From Chitinophaga eiseniae (GTDB lineage Bacteria > Bacteroidota > Bacteroidia > Chitinophagales > Chitinophagaceae): a DNA stretch of 64,000 nt. Shown piece by piece: positions 1 through 9,513 of the stretch. The DNA is taken from the NCBI RefSeq assembly GCF_900167135.1, contig NZ_FUWZ01000002.1:1824651-1888650 (forward strand), in the 5' to 3' direction. Positions within the stretch are counted from its first letter, which is position 1. Each line of letters starts with the position of its first letter. A model generated the notes under the pieces. The model worked only from the letters and a program-made list of their open reading frames with translations. It ran no database searches and was not told the origin of the DNA. The position numbers and the translations under genes are program-made.

Positions 1-1737
1 ATAATGAACCCCGGTTCCTATACCGTTCCTTCACTGGCCACAGTGGCCAATGCCTTATATGTGTCGGGCGGTCCCAGCGAAAATGGGTCTTTCCGCAGTA
101 TTCAGGTCATCCGTAACGGTTCTGCCATAGCGACATTCGACTTGTATGATTTTCTGACCCGTGGTGATCTTAGTAATAATGTTGTGCTGCAGGACCAGGA
201 CATTGTAAAAGTAAATCCTTATAAAACGCGGGTGGAGCTGATCGGGGAGGTGAAACGTCAGGCAATCTTTGAAGCGAAAGACAATGAGACGCTGCAGAAT
301 ATCCTTGATTATGCCGGTGGTTATACAGATTTGTCTTTCCGTGATGTGATCCGTGCATACAGGGTAAATAATAAAGAGCGGGAGGTGGTTAATATTCCTG
401 CCAGCGAGATTGCGTCTTTTAAACTGAAATCCGGGGACCAGTTTTTTATTGACTCCATCCTGAACCGTTTCAGTAACCGGGTGACTATTGCGGGCGCTGT
501 CTTTCACCCGGGTAATTACGCGCTGGAGGATAATATGACAGTGAAAGACCTGATAAAAAAGGCCGATGGTGTAAAAGAAATAGCGGCTTTGTCAAGAGGC
601 CTGATCCGTCGTTTGCAGGCCGATTATACACCTGCTTATATCAACTTTAACGTGCAGGACGAGCTGACCGGTAAAGCCAACATGCACTTGCAGAAAGAAG
701 ACAGTGTAATGATCTATTCCAAGTTTGATCTCCGGCAGGAATACCAGGTGAGAATAGATGGAGAAGTGAATAAGCCCGGCTACTTCAACTACGCTGACAG
801 TATGCACCTCGAAGACCTCATCCTGATGGCCGGAGGGCTGACTGATGCAGCTTCATTGCAGCAAGTGGAGATTTCCCGCAGGAAACGGGGTAATATATAT
901 GATCCTAAAGACAGCACCAAGGCTATCGTACAACGTTTCGACATCAATGCCGATCTCAGTAATAATCCTGAAGCAAAGGCATTTGCGCTGCAACCATTTG
1001 ATGAAATCGTAGTACGGAGAGCACCGGCATATGCCTCACAGGCCAACGTGATGGTCAGCGGAGAGGTGGTATACCCCGGTGACTATACGATCAACAGCCG
1101 GTCAGAGCGCATTTCCGACCTGATAAAAAGAACGGGAGGACTTCGCCCGGAGGCATATCCCGAAGGGGCCGTGATGATGCGCAAGACATTTATCAATGAG
1201 GGAGATAGCATGCTCCTGGCCAACAAGCTACAGGTGTTTTACAATAAACTGCAGGACAGCGCAGATATTTCACGGGTACAGGCGGCAGTAGACCGGAAGG
1301 AACAATTGCTGGGAATTAACCTGGAACATATTATGAAACATCCCGGATCGAAGTATGATCTGTTGCTGGAAGAAGGAGATGTGATCAAGATACCCAAAAA
1401 GTTACAGACAGTACAGCTGTTTGGAGAAGTTTACTTCCCCAAAAAGGTACGGTTTGACGGAAAGTATAAATTCAAGGATTATATCCACGGAGCGGGTGGA
1501 TTTACCTCTCAGGCATTAAAAAGGCGAAGTTATATCGTGTATGCGAACGGCGAAGTGAAGAATACCAAGAAAGTCTTTTTATTTAACTCCTATCCTGCTG
1601 TAAGGCCGGGAGCTGAAATATATGTGCCCACCCGTAAGGAGAGAAAAGGTCTGAGTACCGGAGAAGCGGTAGGGCTGGCGAGCGGTGTGGCCTCGGTGGC
1701 ATTGGTGATCGTAACGTTATTAAGAACAATTCAATAA
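1..1737 (+). CDS. SLBB-domain polysaccharide export protein, 5' partial
   Basis: This is the C-terminal part of a Wza/SLBB-type outer-membrane polysaccharide export protein. The reading frame is open to the window edge and shows no signal peptide, so the true start lies upstream; the first ATG at 4 is internal. The visible 577 residues carry a run of SLBB-like repeats, each opening with a pattern like GEVxxPGxY, near residues 76, 160, 249, 349 and 470, and usually followed by a GG-rich turn. A hydrophobic helix lies at the extreme C-terminus. Repeated SLBB domains form the periplasmic ring stack of export channels in this family. It is followed after 19 bases by a Wzz-like gene, which fits a capsule export pair. 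The family is clear; the exact polymer is unknown. Confidence 0.85.
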   Translation: MMNPGSYTVPSLATVANALYVSGGPSENGSFRSIQVIRNGSAIATFDLYDFLTRGDLSNNVVLQDQDIVKVNPYKTRVELIGEVKRQAIFEAKDNETLQNILDYAGGYTDLSFRDVIRAYRVNNKEREVVNIPASEIASFKLKSGDQFFIDSILNRFSNRVTIAGAVFHPGNYALEDNMTVKDLIKKADGVKEIAALSRGLIRRLQADYTPAYINFNVQDELTGKANMHLQKEDSVMIYSKFDLRQEYQVRIDGEVNKPGYFNYADSMHLEDLILMAGGLTDAASLQQVEISRRKRGNIYDPKDSTKAIVQRFDINADLSNNPEAKAFALQPFDEIVVRRAPAYASQANVMVSGEVVYPGDYTINSRSERISDLIKRTGGLRPEAYPEGAVMMRKTFINEGDSMLLANKLQVFYNKLQDSADISRVQAAVDRKEQLLGINLEHIMKHPGSKYDLLLEEGDVIKIPKKLQTVQLFGEVYFPKKVRFDGKYKFKDYIHGAGGFTSQALKRRSYIVYANGEVKNTKKVFLFNSYPAVRPGAEIYVPTRKERKGLSTGEAVGLASGVASVALVIVTLLRTIQ

Positions 1738-1756
1738 TTCATAAAGGATAAGCTAA

Positions 1757-2839
1757 ATGGATCCGATCAAGCAAGATAGTGGTTTGGAGTCAGAACTGAC
1801 GCTGAAAGCCCTGATCCTGAAAATTAAAGCGTGGATCTCGTTCCTGTTCAGTAAAAAGTATATTATTCTGATCGTTGGTTTGCTGGGAGGAGGATTGGGT
1901 TTAGTTTATGCTTTATACAAGAAACCGGCCTATGTAGCAGAACTGACCTTTGTGGTAGAAGATGGTAAGGGGGGGATGCTCGGTGCATATGCAGGTATCG
2001 CAAGCCAGATTGGTATTGATATGCCTTCAGAGACTGGAATGACTGGTGTATTTTCCGGCGATAATGTAATCGAATTTCTGCAGTCCAGGCTGATCGTTGA
2101 GAAAGCGCTCATGACGCCAATCAAGGGAGGAGACGGGAAACAGATTACGCTGGCCGACATTTTTATTGATGCCAATGAACTCCGTAAAGCCTGGAAAGGT
2201 AAACCAGGACTGGAGAATCTTCATTATCCTCCGGGTTTGCAAAGAGAAAAGTTTAGCCTGAAGCAGGACAGTATCATTAAAGTCCTGTATGATAAAATTA
2301 CCAAGGATAATCTGGATGTAACAAAGCCAGATAAAAAACTGGGCTTTATTGCCGTGAAATGTTCATCAGCGGATGAGACGTTTTCGAAGTATTTTACCGA
2401 TAATCTCGTAAAGGAAGCGACCAACTTTTACATCCGGACAAAAACTCAGCGGTCTAAATCAAACGTTGATAAACTACAGATGACTGCTGATTCCATTGAG
2501 CATCTGCTTAACAAACAATCCTATGCGATCGCCAGAAGAATGGACATCAATCAGAATCCTGCCAAATCGCTTGCTACTGTCCCCACGGAATTGGGGGTAC
2601 GGGATAAAATGGTTTTACAGACCATGTTCGGCGAGGTGCTGAGAAATCTTGAAGTAAGCAAAATGGCTATGGCCCGTGAAACTCCTGTTATTCAGATTGT
2701 AGACACCCCATCCTTTCCTCTCAAGATCGAAAAACTGGGAAAGGCAAAAGGAATTGTTATCGGTGGAATTCTGGCTGGTTTTTTTATCTGTGTATGGCTA
2801 ATTATTAGGAAACTGTATAAGAATATAATGGAAAGCTGA
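1757..2839 (+). CDS. Wzz/GumC-like polysaccharide chain-length determinant protein
   Basis: This is a 360-residue inner-membrane polysaccharide co-polymerase of the Wzz family. It has one membrane helix at about residues 35-57, a long charged periplasmic domain with a helical stretch around residues 230-280, and a second membrane helix at about 329-350. That two-helix layout with a periplasmic middle is diagnostic of Wzz proteins, which set the length of Wzy-polymerised glycans. No Walker motifs or Tyr-rich tail are present, so it lacks the BY-kinase domain of Wzc, and no separate kinase is seen in the window. It sits directly after the SLBB export gene, its expected partner. Confidence 0.85.
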   Translation: MDPIKQDSGLESELTLKALILKIKAWISFLFSKKYIILIVGLLGGGLGLVYALYKKPAYVAELTFVVEDGKGGMLGAYAGIASQIGIDMPSETGMTGVFSGDNVIEFLQSRLIVEKALMTPIKGGDGKQITLADIFIDANELRKAWKGKPGLENLHYPPGLQREKFSLKQDSIIKVLYDKITKDNLDVTKPDKKLGFIAVKCSSADETFSKYFTDNLVKEATNFYIRTKTQRSKSNVDKLQMTADSIEHLLNKQSYAIARRMDINQNPAKSLATVPTELGVRDKMVLQTMFGEVLRNLEVSKMAMARETPVIQIVDTPSFPLKIEKLGKAKGIVIGGILAGFFICVWLIIRKLYKNIMES

Positions 2840-2881
2840 TGCTAACAAATAAAACTTTTAAAACTATAATACATTAAAGTT

Positions 2882-4174
2882 ATGGAGCAAATGCAGCATA
2901 AAATTGCTGTTATAGGTTTGGGTTACGTTGGACTCCCCTTAGCAATTGAATTCGGAAAGAAATATGATGTCTTGGGATTCGATATAAATGAGAAGCGTAT
3001 TGCAGAGCTTGCGCAAGGTCTGGACCATACCAAAGAAGCCGATCTGAACGGGCTGAATGCCGCAATGCAGCTTAGAAAGGAGAATCCCGCAATGGGACTT
3101 TTCTTCTCCAGTAACGTAAAGGACCTTGAAGCGTATAACACATATATTGTAACTGTTCCTACCCCGATTAATCAGTTTAAGACCCCGGACCTGCAACCCC
3201 TTATCAAAGCTTCTTCCATGTTGGGAAGCGTGCTCAGGAAAGGAGATATTGTAATTTATGAATCCACGGTATATCCTGGTTGTACGGAAGAGGATTGTGT
3301 GCCCATACTGGAGAAGGTGTCAGGTTTGAAATTCAATGAGGAATTTTACTGTGGTTATTCGCCTGAAAGGATCAACCCGGGTGACAAGGTAAATACGCTG
3401 ACCAAGATCAAGAAAGTTACTTCAGGCTCTACCGAAGAAATTGCTGAGATAGTGGACAACCTCTACAAAAGCATCATAGAAGCAGGTACATTCAAGGCCT
3501 CCAGCTTAAAAGTGGCCGAGGCTTCCAAAGCAATTGAAAACGCTCAGCGGGATGTGAATATCAGTTTTGTGAATGAACTCGCATTGATATTCGACAGAAT
3601 GGGAATCGACACGAACGATGTTATTGAGGCGGCAGGGACCAAATGGAATTTTCTCAAATACAAACCAGGTCTTGTTGGCGGTCACTGTATAGGTGTGGAT
3701 CCCTACTATCTTGCCCATAAAGCGCAGGCGTTGGGTTATCACCCGCAGGTGATCCTATCCGGCAGACGGGTGAACGATAACATGGGCATGTTCGTTGCCA
3801 ATAAGGTGGTTAAGTTAATGATCAAGAAGGGACATAAAGTGGATGGTGCCAATGCACTGATATTGGGTATCACTTTCAAGGAGAACTGTCCCGATACCCG
3901 TAACTCCCGTGTGATTGATATCTTTGAAGAACTCAGACAGTTCGGTATGAACGTGGATGTCTTTGACCCGCATGCAGATAAAGATCATGTAGAGGACGAA
4001 TATGGCATCAGACTGATAGATCGTATTCAGAAACAATATGATGCTGTGGTGTTGGCAGTATCCCACAGCGAGTTCCAGGAGTTGGATTATAAAGCGTTGA
4101 AGAACGGTCACAACACTATTATTTTTGATACCAAAGCATTTCTGAATCGTAATCTCGTAGACGGACGTTTATAA
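2882..4174 (+). CDS. wbpA: UDP-N-acetylglucosamine 6-dehydrogenase (WbpA/TviB-like)
   Basis: This is a nucleotide-sugar dehydrogenase that oxidises C6 of the sugar to a carboxylate with two NAD+. The N-terminal Rossmann motif GLGYVGLPLA is at about residues 12-21. A central helical block follows, and the catalytic cysteine lies in GGHCIGVDPYY at about residue 268. The 430-residue length is normal. The sequence resembles TviB/WbpA, which act on UDP-HexNAc, more than UDP-glucose dehydrogenases. The next three genes are the WbpE, WbpD and WbpB steps, so the expected product is UDP-GlcNAcA, the entry point to UDP-2,3-diacetamido-2,3-dideoxyglucuronate. The substrate is inferred from this context. 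Confidence 0.85.
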   Translation: MEQMQHKIAVIGLGYVGLPLAIEFGKKYDVLGFDINEKRIAELAQGLDHTKEADLNGLNAAMQLRKENPAMGLFFSSNVKDLEAYNTYIVTVPTPINQFKTPDLQPLIKASSMLGSVLRKGDIVIYESTVYPGCTEEDCVPILEKVSGLKFNEEFYCGYSPERINPGDKVNTLTKIKKVTSGSTEEIAEIVDNLYKSIIEAGTFKASSLKVAEASKAIENAQRDVNISFVNELALIFDRMGIDTNDVIEAAGTKWNFLKYKPGLVGGHCIGVDPYYLAHKAQALGYHPQVILSGRRVNDNMGMFVANKVVKLMIKKGHKVDGANALILGITFKENCPDTRNSRVIDIFEELRQFGMNVDVFDPHADKDHVEDEYGIRLIDRIQKQYDAVVLAVSHSEFQELDYKALKNGHNTIIFDTKAFLNRNLVDGRL

Positions 4175-4178
4175 TTAT

Positions 4179-5303
4179 ATGGAAAATATTCAAATGGTTG
4201 ACCTGAAAGGTCAGTATAAAAAAATCAAAGCGGAGATCGATGCAGCTGTTCTCGATTGCATAGAAAGTACCGCATTCATCAACGGGCCAGCTGTTAAAAT
4301 ATTCGCTACTTCCCTGGCACAACATCTGGATGCCGCCCGGGTTATCCCGTGTGCCAACGGCACTGATGCGTTGCAGATAGCGATGATGGCCCTGGGCCTT
4401 GAGCGCGGCGATGAGATTATTGTTCCAGCTTTCACCTATATTGCCACTGCTGAGGTGATTGGTCTTCTCGGCCTTGTTCCGGTAATGGTAGACGTTGACC
4501 CTCGCACATTCAACATTACGGCAGAACATATCAGGAAAGCCATTACGCCGAAAACGAAGGCTGTCGTTCCGGTACACCTATTCGGCCAGAGTGCCGACAT
4601 GGAATCCATAATGAAACTGGCGGCTGAGCATAATCTCTATGTAATCGAGGATACTGCGCAGGCCATCGGCGCTGAATATACCTTCAGTGACGGCCGCAAA
4701 CAGAAGGTAGGTACAATTGGTCATATTGGCTGTACTTCCTTCTTTCCTTCTAAAAACCTTGGTTGTTACGGGGACGGTGGCGCGATCATGACAAACGACG
4801 CGCAACTGGGAGAGAAAATTCAGATCATTGCCAACCATGGACAGATTAAAAAATATGTTCACAAATATATCGGCGTAAACTCCCGTCTGGACACGCTGCA
4901 GGCTGCTATTTTGGGTGTGAAGCTGAAGTATCTGAACGATTATTCAGCAGCACGTCGAAAAGCCGCTGATTACTACGATCAGCAGCTGAACGGTATTGAA
5001 GGAATCACAGTGCCTGTACGCGCTTCAAACTCTACGCACGTTTTTCACCAATATACCCTTAAAGTTGCCGGGAATCGTGATGAGCTGAAAACGTTTCTGG
5101 AGTCAAAAGGAATTCCGGCAATGATTTACTATCCTATTCCGCTTAATGAGCAGGAGGCATTTCAAGGACTGGGGAGAGTAGAAGGTTCCCTGGACGTAAC
5201 CATAAATCTATGCCAAACGGTACTGTCGCTTCCTATTCATACAGAAATGGATACTGCACAACAGGATTACATTATTGGCGGCATTAAGGAATTCTTTAAA
5301 TAA
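4179..5303 (+). CDS. wbpE: UDP-2-acetamido-3-keto-glucuronate aminotransferase (WbpE-like)
   Basis: This is a PLP-dependent DegT/DnrJ/EryC1/StrS aminotransferase of 374 residues. The PLP lysine lies in SFFPSKNLGCYGDGGA at about residue 192, and the nucleotide-sugar pocket motif NGTDALQ is near residue 67. In the WbpA-B-E-D pathway this enzyme transfers an amino group from glutamate to C3 of the 3-keto uronic acid. It starts only 4 bases after the wbpA-like stop and is followed by the acetyltransferase and oxidoreductase of the same pathway. That clustering is the main reason for assigning it a C3 rather than a C4 role. The family is certain and the exact substrate likely. Confidence 0.82.
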   Translation: MENIQMVDLKGQYKKIKAEIDAAVLDCIESTAFINGPAVKIFATSLAQHLDAARVIPCANGTDALQIAMMALGLERGDEIIVPAFTYIATAEVIGLLGLVPVMVDVDPRTFNITAEHIRKAITPKTKAVVPVHLFGQSADMESIMKLAAEHNLYVIEDTAQAIGAEYTFSDGRKQKVGTIGHIGCTSFFPSKNLGCYGDGGAIMTNDAQLGEKIQIIANHGQIKKYVHKYIGVNSRLDTLQAAILGVKLKYLNDYSAARRKAADYYDQQLNGIEGITVPVRASNSTHVFHQYTLKVAGNRDELKTFLESKGIPAMIYYPIPLNEQEAFQGLGRVEGSLDVTINLCQTVLSLPIHTEMDTAQQDYIIGGIKEFFK

Positions 5304-5315
5304 TATAATTGCGAT

Positions 5316-5888
5316 ATGGATTTTTTTGTACACGAAACGGCAATAGTAGATGATGGGTCTACAATAGGTACTGGTACCAAAATCTGGCACTTTTCCCATA
5401 TCATGCCCAACTGTAAGATAGGACAGAACTGCAATATCGGCCAAAACGTAGTGATATCCCCGGAAGTTGTGCTCGGTAATAATGTTAAGATACAGAATAA
5501 TGTTTCCATTTATACCGGTGTGACGTGTGGTGATGATGTATTTCTGGGCCCTTCCTGCGTTTTTACGAATGTCGTTAATCCGCGCAGCGCTGTCAACAGA
5601 AGGGGGCAATATGCTAAAACACATGTAGGCACAGGGGCATCGATAGGAGCGAACGCGACTATTGTTTGCGGACATGATATTGGTCAGTTTGCCTTTATTG
5701 GAGCCGGAGCTGTTGTTACAAAAAATATTCCTAACTATGCCCTGGTAGTGGGTAATCCGGCCAGGCAAACAGGATGGATGAGCGAATATGGACACAAACT
5801 TGTGTTCAACAGTGAAAATATTGCCGTTTGCCCCGAAAGTGGCCAGGAATATAAATTAGATAATAACACAGTAAAAAGAATTAAATAA
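5316..5888 (+). CDS. wbpD: UDP-3-amino-glucuronate N-acetyltransferase (WbpD/WlbB-like)
   Basis: This is a left-handed beta-helix acyltransferase of 190 residues. Hexapeptide repeats of the form [IV]GxxxxI run through most of the chain, for example IGTGTKIWHFSHI near residue 20 and IGANATIVCGHDI near residue 110. This matches WbpD/WlbB, which use acetyl-CoA to acetylate the 3-amino group of the uronic acid. The C-terminus continues past the helix with GNPARQTGWM, a feature of sugar acetyltransferases of this group. Its stop codon overlaps the start of the wbpB-like gene by one base, so the two are translationally coupled. Confidence 0.85.
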   Translation: MDFFVHETAIVDDGSTIGTGTKIWHFSHIMPNCKIGQNCNIGQNVVISPEVVLGNNVKIQNNVSIYTGVTCGDDVFLGPSCVFTNVVNPRSAVNRRGQYAKTHVGTGASIGANATIVCGHDIGQFAFIGAGAVVTKNIPNYALVVGNPARQTGWMSEYGHKLVFNSENIAVCPESGQEYKLDNNTVKRIK

Positions 5889-6910
5889 TGGTAGCCAAAG
5901 ACGAGAAAATAAAATTTGCAGTTATAGGCTGCGGCCATATCGGTAAACGTCACGCAGAAATGATTCAGCGAAATGAAGAATCCGAACTGGTGGCCATCAT
6001 TGATGTTAAGCCCAAAGAAAAACTTGGAGCAGATCAATTTAGTGTACCTTTCTTCAACTCCCTGGAAGATTTTTTGCAATCAGACATTAATGCTGATGTC
6101 ATCAACATCGCTACACCCAATGGTTTTCATGCTGAACAGGCACTGGCGGCGTTGTCGGCCAGAAAACACGTAGTAATTGAAAAGCCGGTTGCCCTGAAAA
6201 AGCTGGATGCAGAAAAAGTAATTTTTAAGGCGCTGCATGTACATAAACACGTTTTTGCCGTGATGCAGAACCGGTACTCTCCGCCGGCTGTATGGATCAA
6301 AGACATGGTAGATTCCGGAACATTGGGTAAGATCTATATGGTCCAACTCAACTGCTATTGGAACCGGGACGAGCGTTATTATAAACCAGATAGCTGGCAT
6401 GGCAAAAAAGATCTCGACGGCGGTACCCTGTTCACACAGTTTTCTCATTTTATTGATATCATGTACTGGCTCTTTGGCGACATCGAGAACGTGAAAGCAA
6501 GATTGGCTACCCACAACCACAGCCACCTGACAGAGTTTGAGGATTCCGGCTTTGTAAGTTTCGATTTTGTTAATGGTGGTATGGGCTCGCTTAATTATTC
6601 CACTTCTGTGTGGAACCAGAACCTTGAGAGCTCCATGACCATTATTGCCGAAAACGGATCGGTGAAGATTGGCGGACAATATATGAATGAAGTGGAATAT
6701 TGTCACGTTAAAGACTATACCATGCCTGAACTGGCGCCTACCAATCCGGGTAATGACTATGGAGCATATAAGGGGTCTGCGCAGAACCATCATTATGTTA
6801 TAGAAAACGTGGTAGATGTACTGAAAGGAAGATCGGCCATTACAACAAATGCGCTTGAAGGATTGAAGGTAGTGGATATTATAGAGCAGATTTACGCGAG
6901 TACGTTGTAA
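5888..6910 (+). CDS. wbpB: UDP-GlcNAcA 3-dehydrogenase (WbpB/WlbA-like, Gfo/Idh/MocA family)
   Basis: This is a 340-residue Gfo/Idh/MocA oxidoreductase that would oxidise C3 of UDP-GlcNAcA with NAD+. The dinucleotide-binding motif is GCGHIGKRH at about residues 14-22. The family EKP motif is at about residues 98-100, and the GGTLFTQFSHFIDIMYWLFG stretch supplies the conserved histidine of the C-terminal sheet domain. WbpB/WlbA and WbpE work as a coupled pair that recycles the cofactor using alpha-ketoglutarate. With the three genes before it, this completes the pathway to UDP-GlcNAc(3NAc)A. No WbpI-type 2-epimerase is seen here, so the glucuronate form is expected rather than the mannuronate form. 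Confidence 0.85.
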   Translation: MVAKDEKIKFAVIGCGHIGKRHAEMIQRNEESELVAIIDVKPKEKLGADQFSVPFFNSLEDFLQSDINADVINIATPNGFHAEQALAALSARKHVVIEKPVALKKLDAEKVIFKALHVHKHVFAVMQNRYSPPAVWIKDMVDSGTLGKIYMVQLNCYWNRDERYYKPDSWHGKKDLDGGTLFTQFSHFIDIMYWLFGDIENVKARLATHNHSHLTEFEDSGFVSFDFVNGGMGSLNYSTSVWNQNLESSMTIIAENGSVKIGGQYMNEVEYCHVKDYTMPELAPTNPGNDYGAYKGSAQNHHYVIENVVDVLKGRSAITTNALEGLKVVDIIEQIYASTL

Positions 6911-6923
6911 AAGGAATGATATT

Positions 6924-8369
6924 GTGAGTTTACAACAGAAAACGATTTCAGGTGTTCTATGGACTTTCAGCCAGCAATTTAGTGTTCAGGCAATAAACTT
7001 TCTGGTCCAGATCATTCTGGCGAGAATGCTGATGCCTTCAGAATTTGGATTGATAGCAATGCTGACAGTATTTGTAGGGATTGGTAATTCACTGATGGAC
7101 AGTGGACTTACCACATCCCTCATTAGGACAGAGGCGCCAGACCAACGGGACTATTCCACCGTTTTTTTCATTAATCTGTTAGGCAGCCTTGTAGTTTATC
7201 TGGCGTTATTTGCCCTGGCGCCACTGATAGCCGTTTTTTATAAACAGGAAATTCTCACGAACATTATTAGGGTCTACACCGTTTCGATTGTCATCAAGGC
7301 GTTTGTCGGTGTGCAGACGGCAAGGCTTACAAAGGCAATGAACTTTAAGATCCAGATGTTTATGCAAATTCCTTCTGTTATTGCAGGAGGAATAACCGGA
7401 GTTGTGCTTGCATATAAAGGGTTTGGTGTCTGGAGCCTGGTTTGGATGGAAATCGTTCAGTCGTTCCTGTTTACCCTGCAGCACTGGTTCCGCACCGGCT
7501 GGTATCCTTCCTTTATCATCGATAAAGCCAGGTTGAAGCATCATTTTTTATTTGGATATAAGCTGACATTGTCCGGGATACTGAACACGGTATTCACGAA
7601 CATTTATAATCTTGTCATAGGGAAATTTTTTTCAGCGACGCAGTTGGGATATTACAACAGGGCTGATTCCATGCGTATGTTGCCGGTGCAGAATATTGCT
7701 ACTGCATTGAATAAGGTTACCTATCCCACATTTGCGGCCATTCAGAACGATAATGAAAAACTGAAGGTAGCTTATAGAAAACTGATGCAGCAGGTAGTAT
7801 TCTGGATAACACCCCTAATGATTATCCTGATGATTGCTGCTGAACCATTATTGAGATTTTTGTTAACAGACAAGTGGCTGCCGGCGGTTCCTTATTTCCA
7901 GATTTTGTGTGTGTCGGCCATTCTGTATCCTTTGCAGGTATATAACCTGAATATTCTCAATGTTAAGGGGAGAAGCGATTTGTTCCTTAAACTTGAAGTG
8001 ATAAAGAAGGTAGTAGTCGGTGTGGGAATAGGCTGCAGCCTGCCATTCGGCATCTATGGGTTACTTTACTTCCAGATCCTGCTGTCTGTCATATCATTCT
8101 ATATCAACACGCTTTACAGCGGCAAACTAATTAATTATCCTATTAAAGAGCAATTGAAGGATATATTGCCTATATTTATTCTGGCTGCTTTAACGGGAAT
8201 TGCGGTTTTTTTGATGATCCACCTGCTGAACCGACATCTGAATCCTGGGCATTTGGTTAACATTGTGACTACCGGAGTAGTTTACCTGCTGATATATCTG
8301 GGAATAGGATTCTATACAAAAATGCAAGCCATTACAGACATTAAGCAAATAATTTTTAAGAAGAGATGA
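6924..8369 (+). CDS. wzx: Wzx-like oligosaccharide flippase
   Basis: This is a polytopic membrane protein of 481 residues with about a dozen hydrophobic segments spread along its length. It is typical of the WzxC-type branch of the MOP flippase superfamily, which moves lipid-linked repeat units across the inner membrane. The start is GTG at 6924, preceded by AAGGA about nine bases upstream, and the protein opens with SLQQKTISGVLWTF, a common opening in this branch. The stop overlaps the next gene's start by four bases (ATGA). A Wzy-like polymerase follows further on, so the locus has the parts of a Wzx/Wzy pathway. Confidence 0.85.
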   Translation: MSLQQKTISGVLWTFSQQFSVQAINFLVQIILARMLMPSEFGLIAMLTVFVGIGNSLMDSGLTTSLIRTEAPDQRDYSTVFFINLLGSLVVYLALFALAPLIAVFYKQEILTNIIRVYTVSIVIKAFVGVQTARLTKAMNFKIQMFMQIPSVIAGGITGVVLAYKGFGVWSLVWMEIVQSFLFTLQHWFRTGWYPSFIIDKARLKHHFLFGYKLTLSGILNTVFTNIYNLVIGKFFSATQLGYYNRADSMRMLPVQNIATALNKVTYPTFAAIQNDNEKLKVAYRKLMQQVVFWITPLMIILMIAAEPLLRFLLTDKWLPAVPYFQILCVSAILYPLQVYNLNILNVKGRSDLFLKLEVIKKVVVGVGIGCSLPFGIYGLLYFQILLSVISFYINTLYSGKLINYPIKEQLKDILPIFILAALTGIAVFLMIHLLNRHLNPGHLVNIVTTGVVYLLIYLGIGFYTKMQAITDIKQIIFKKR

Positions 8370-9442
8370 TTCCTGTTACTAAACCATTTCTGCCCTCCCA
8401 GGAGGAATATCAACGACATCTGAATGCAATCTGGAACCGGCAATGGCTGACCAATAACGGCCCATTGGTAAATGAATTGGAAACAAGGCTGAAAGAATAT
8501 CTGGACACCTCCAACGTTCTTTTCCTGGCAAATGGCACCCTTGCCTTGCAGATAGCTGTCAAAGTCTTCGATCTGAAAGGGGAGGTTATTACTACGCCAT
8601 TTTCCTATGTAGCCACAACTTCGGCAATTGTATGGGAAAACTGCCGGCCAGTGTTTGTTGACATTGACGCTGAAACCTTTAATATTGATCCGTCGAAGAT
8701 TGAAGAAGCCATCACAGAAGATACTACCGCTATCCTCGCTACACATGTATTCGGAAATGCCTGTGATATAGACGCTATAAAAACAATAGCAGATAAACAC
8801 AACCTGCATGTTATCTACGACGCAGCCCACTGCTTCGGGACCAAGTATAAAAATAAAACTGTATTCGAGTATGGTGATGTCAGTACGGCCAGTTTTCATG
8901 CCACCAAGCTGTTTCATACCATAGAAGGGGGTGCGGTATTTTGCCAGGATAACGAATTGGCAGATAAAATGGGGTTGCTGCGGAATTTCGGCCACACTTC
9001 ACCGGTTACTTTTGGTAGTGTCGGGATCAATGCAAAAAACTCTGAGTTCCATGCTGCAATGGGACTTTGTTGTCTGGATCATATTGATGATATTCTGGTG
9101 ACGAGGAAGACACAATGGCAACGCTATGAGAGCTTATTACGGGCTGAGAAGCGGATACAATTGCTGAAAATTACTCCGGGATGTGAATTTAACTACGCTT
9201 ATTTCCCTATTGTATTACAAGATGAGGCACAGTTAAACAAAGTAACTGCCGCCCTGAATCTTCAGTATGTACAGCCAAGAAGATATTTTTATCCGTCGCT
9301 GAATAATCTCTCTTACGTTAAACAACAGCCCTGTCCGGTATCTGAATCGATTTCTGAACGGGTGATCTGTTTGCCATTATACCATAGCCTCCGGAAGGAA
9401 GATCAGGATATGATTACCCGTGTAATCATTAAAAACCTTTAA
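8366..9442 (+). CDS. DegT/DnrJ/EryC1/StrS sugar aminotransferase
   Basis: This is a second PLP-dependent sugar aminotransferase, 358 residues long. The PLP lysine is in SFHATKLFHTIEGGA at about residue 180, and the aspartate of the DAAHCFG motif lies near residue 153. The overall look is that of VioA/FdtB-type enzymes, which aminate C4 of 4-keto-6-deoxy sugars. The next gene is a WecF-like transferase, a family that uses dTDP-Fuc4NAc, so a 4-amino-4,6-dideoxyhexose product is plausible. No matching dTDP-sugar genes or WecD acetyltransferase are in the window, so the sugar remains inferred. It overlaps the flippase gene by four bases. Confidence 0.72.
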   Translation: MIPVTKPFLPSQEEYQRHLNAIWNRQWLTNNGPLVNELETRLKEYLDTSNVLFLANGTLALQIAVKVFDLKGEVITTPFSYVATTSAIVWENCRPVFVDIDAETFNIDPSKIEEAITEDTTAILATHVFGNACDIDAIKTIADKHNLHVIYDAAHCFGTKYKNKTVFEYGDVSTASFHATKLFHTIEGGAVFCQDNELADKMGLLRNFGHTSPVTFGSVGINAKNSEFHAAMGLCCLDHIDDILVTRKTQWQRYESLLRAEKRIQLLKITPGCEFNYAYFPIVLQDEAQLNKVTAALNLQYVQPRRYFYPSLNNLSYVKQQPCPVSESISERVICLPLYHSLRKEDQDMITRVIIKNL

Positions 9443-9513
9443 TGCTGCTGAGAAGAAAAAGGGAACCAGACTATGAAATCAACTGACGGTGAATGCCACA
9501 GAACAAAATATGT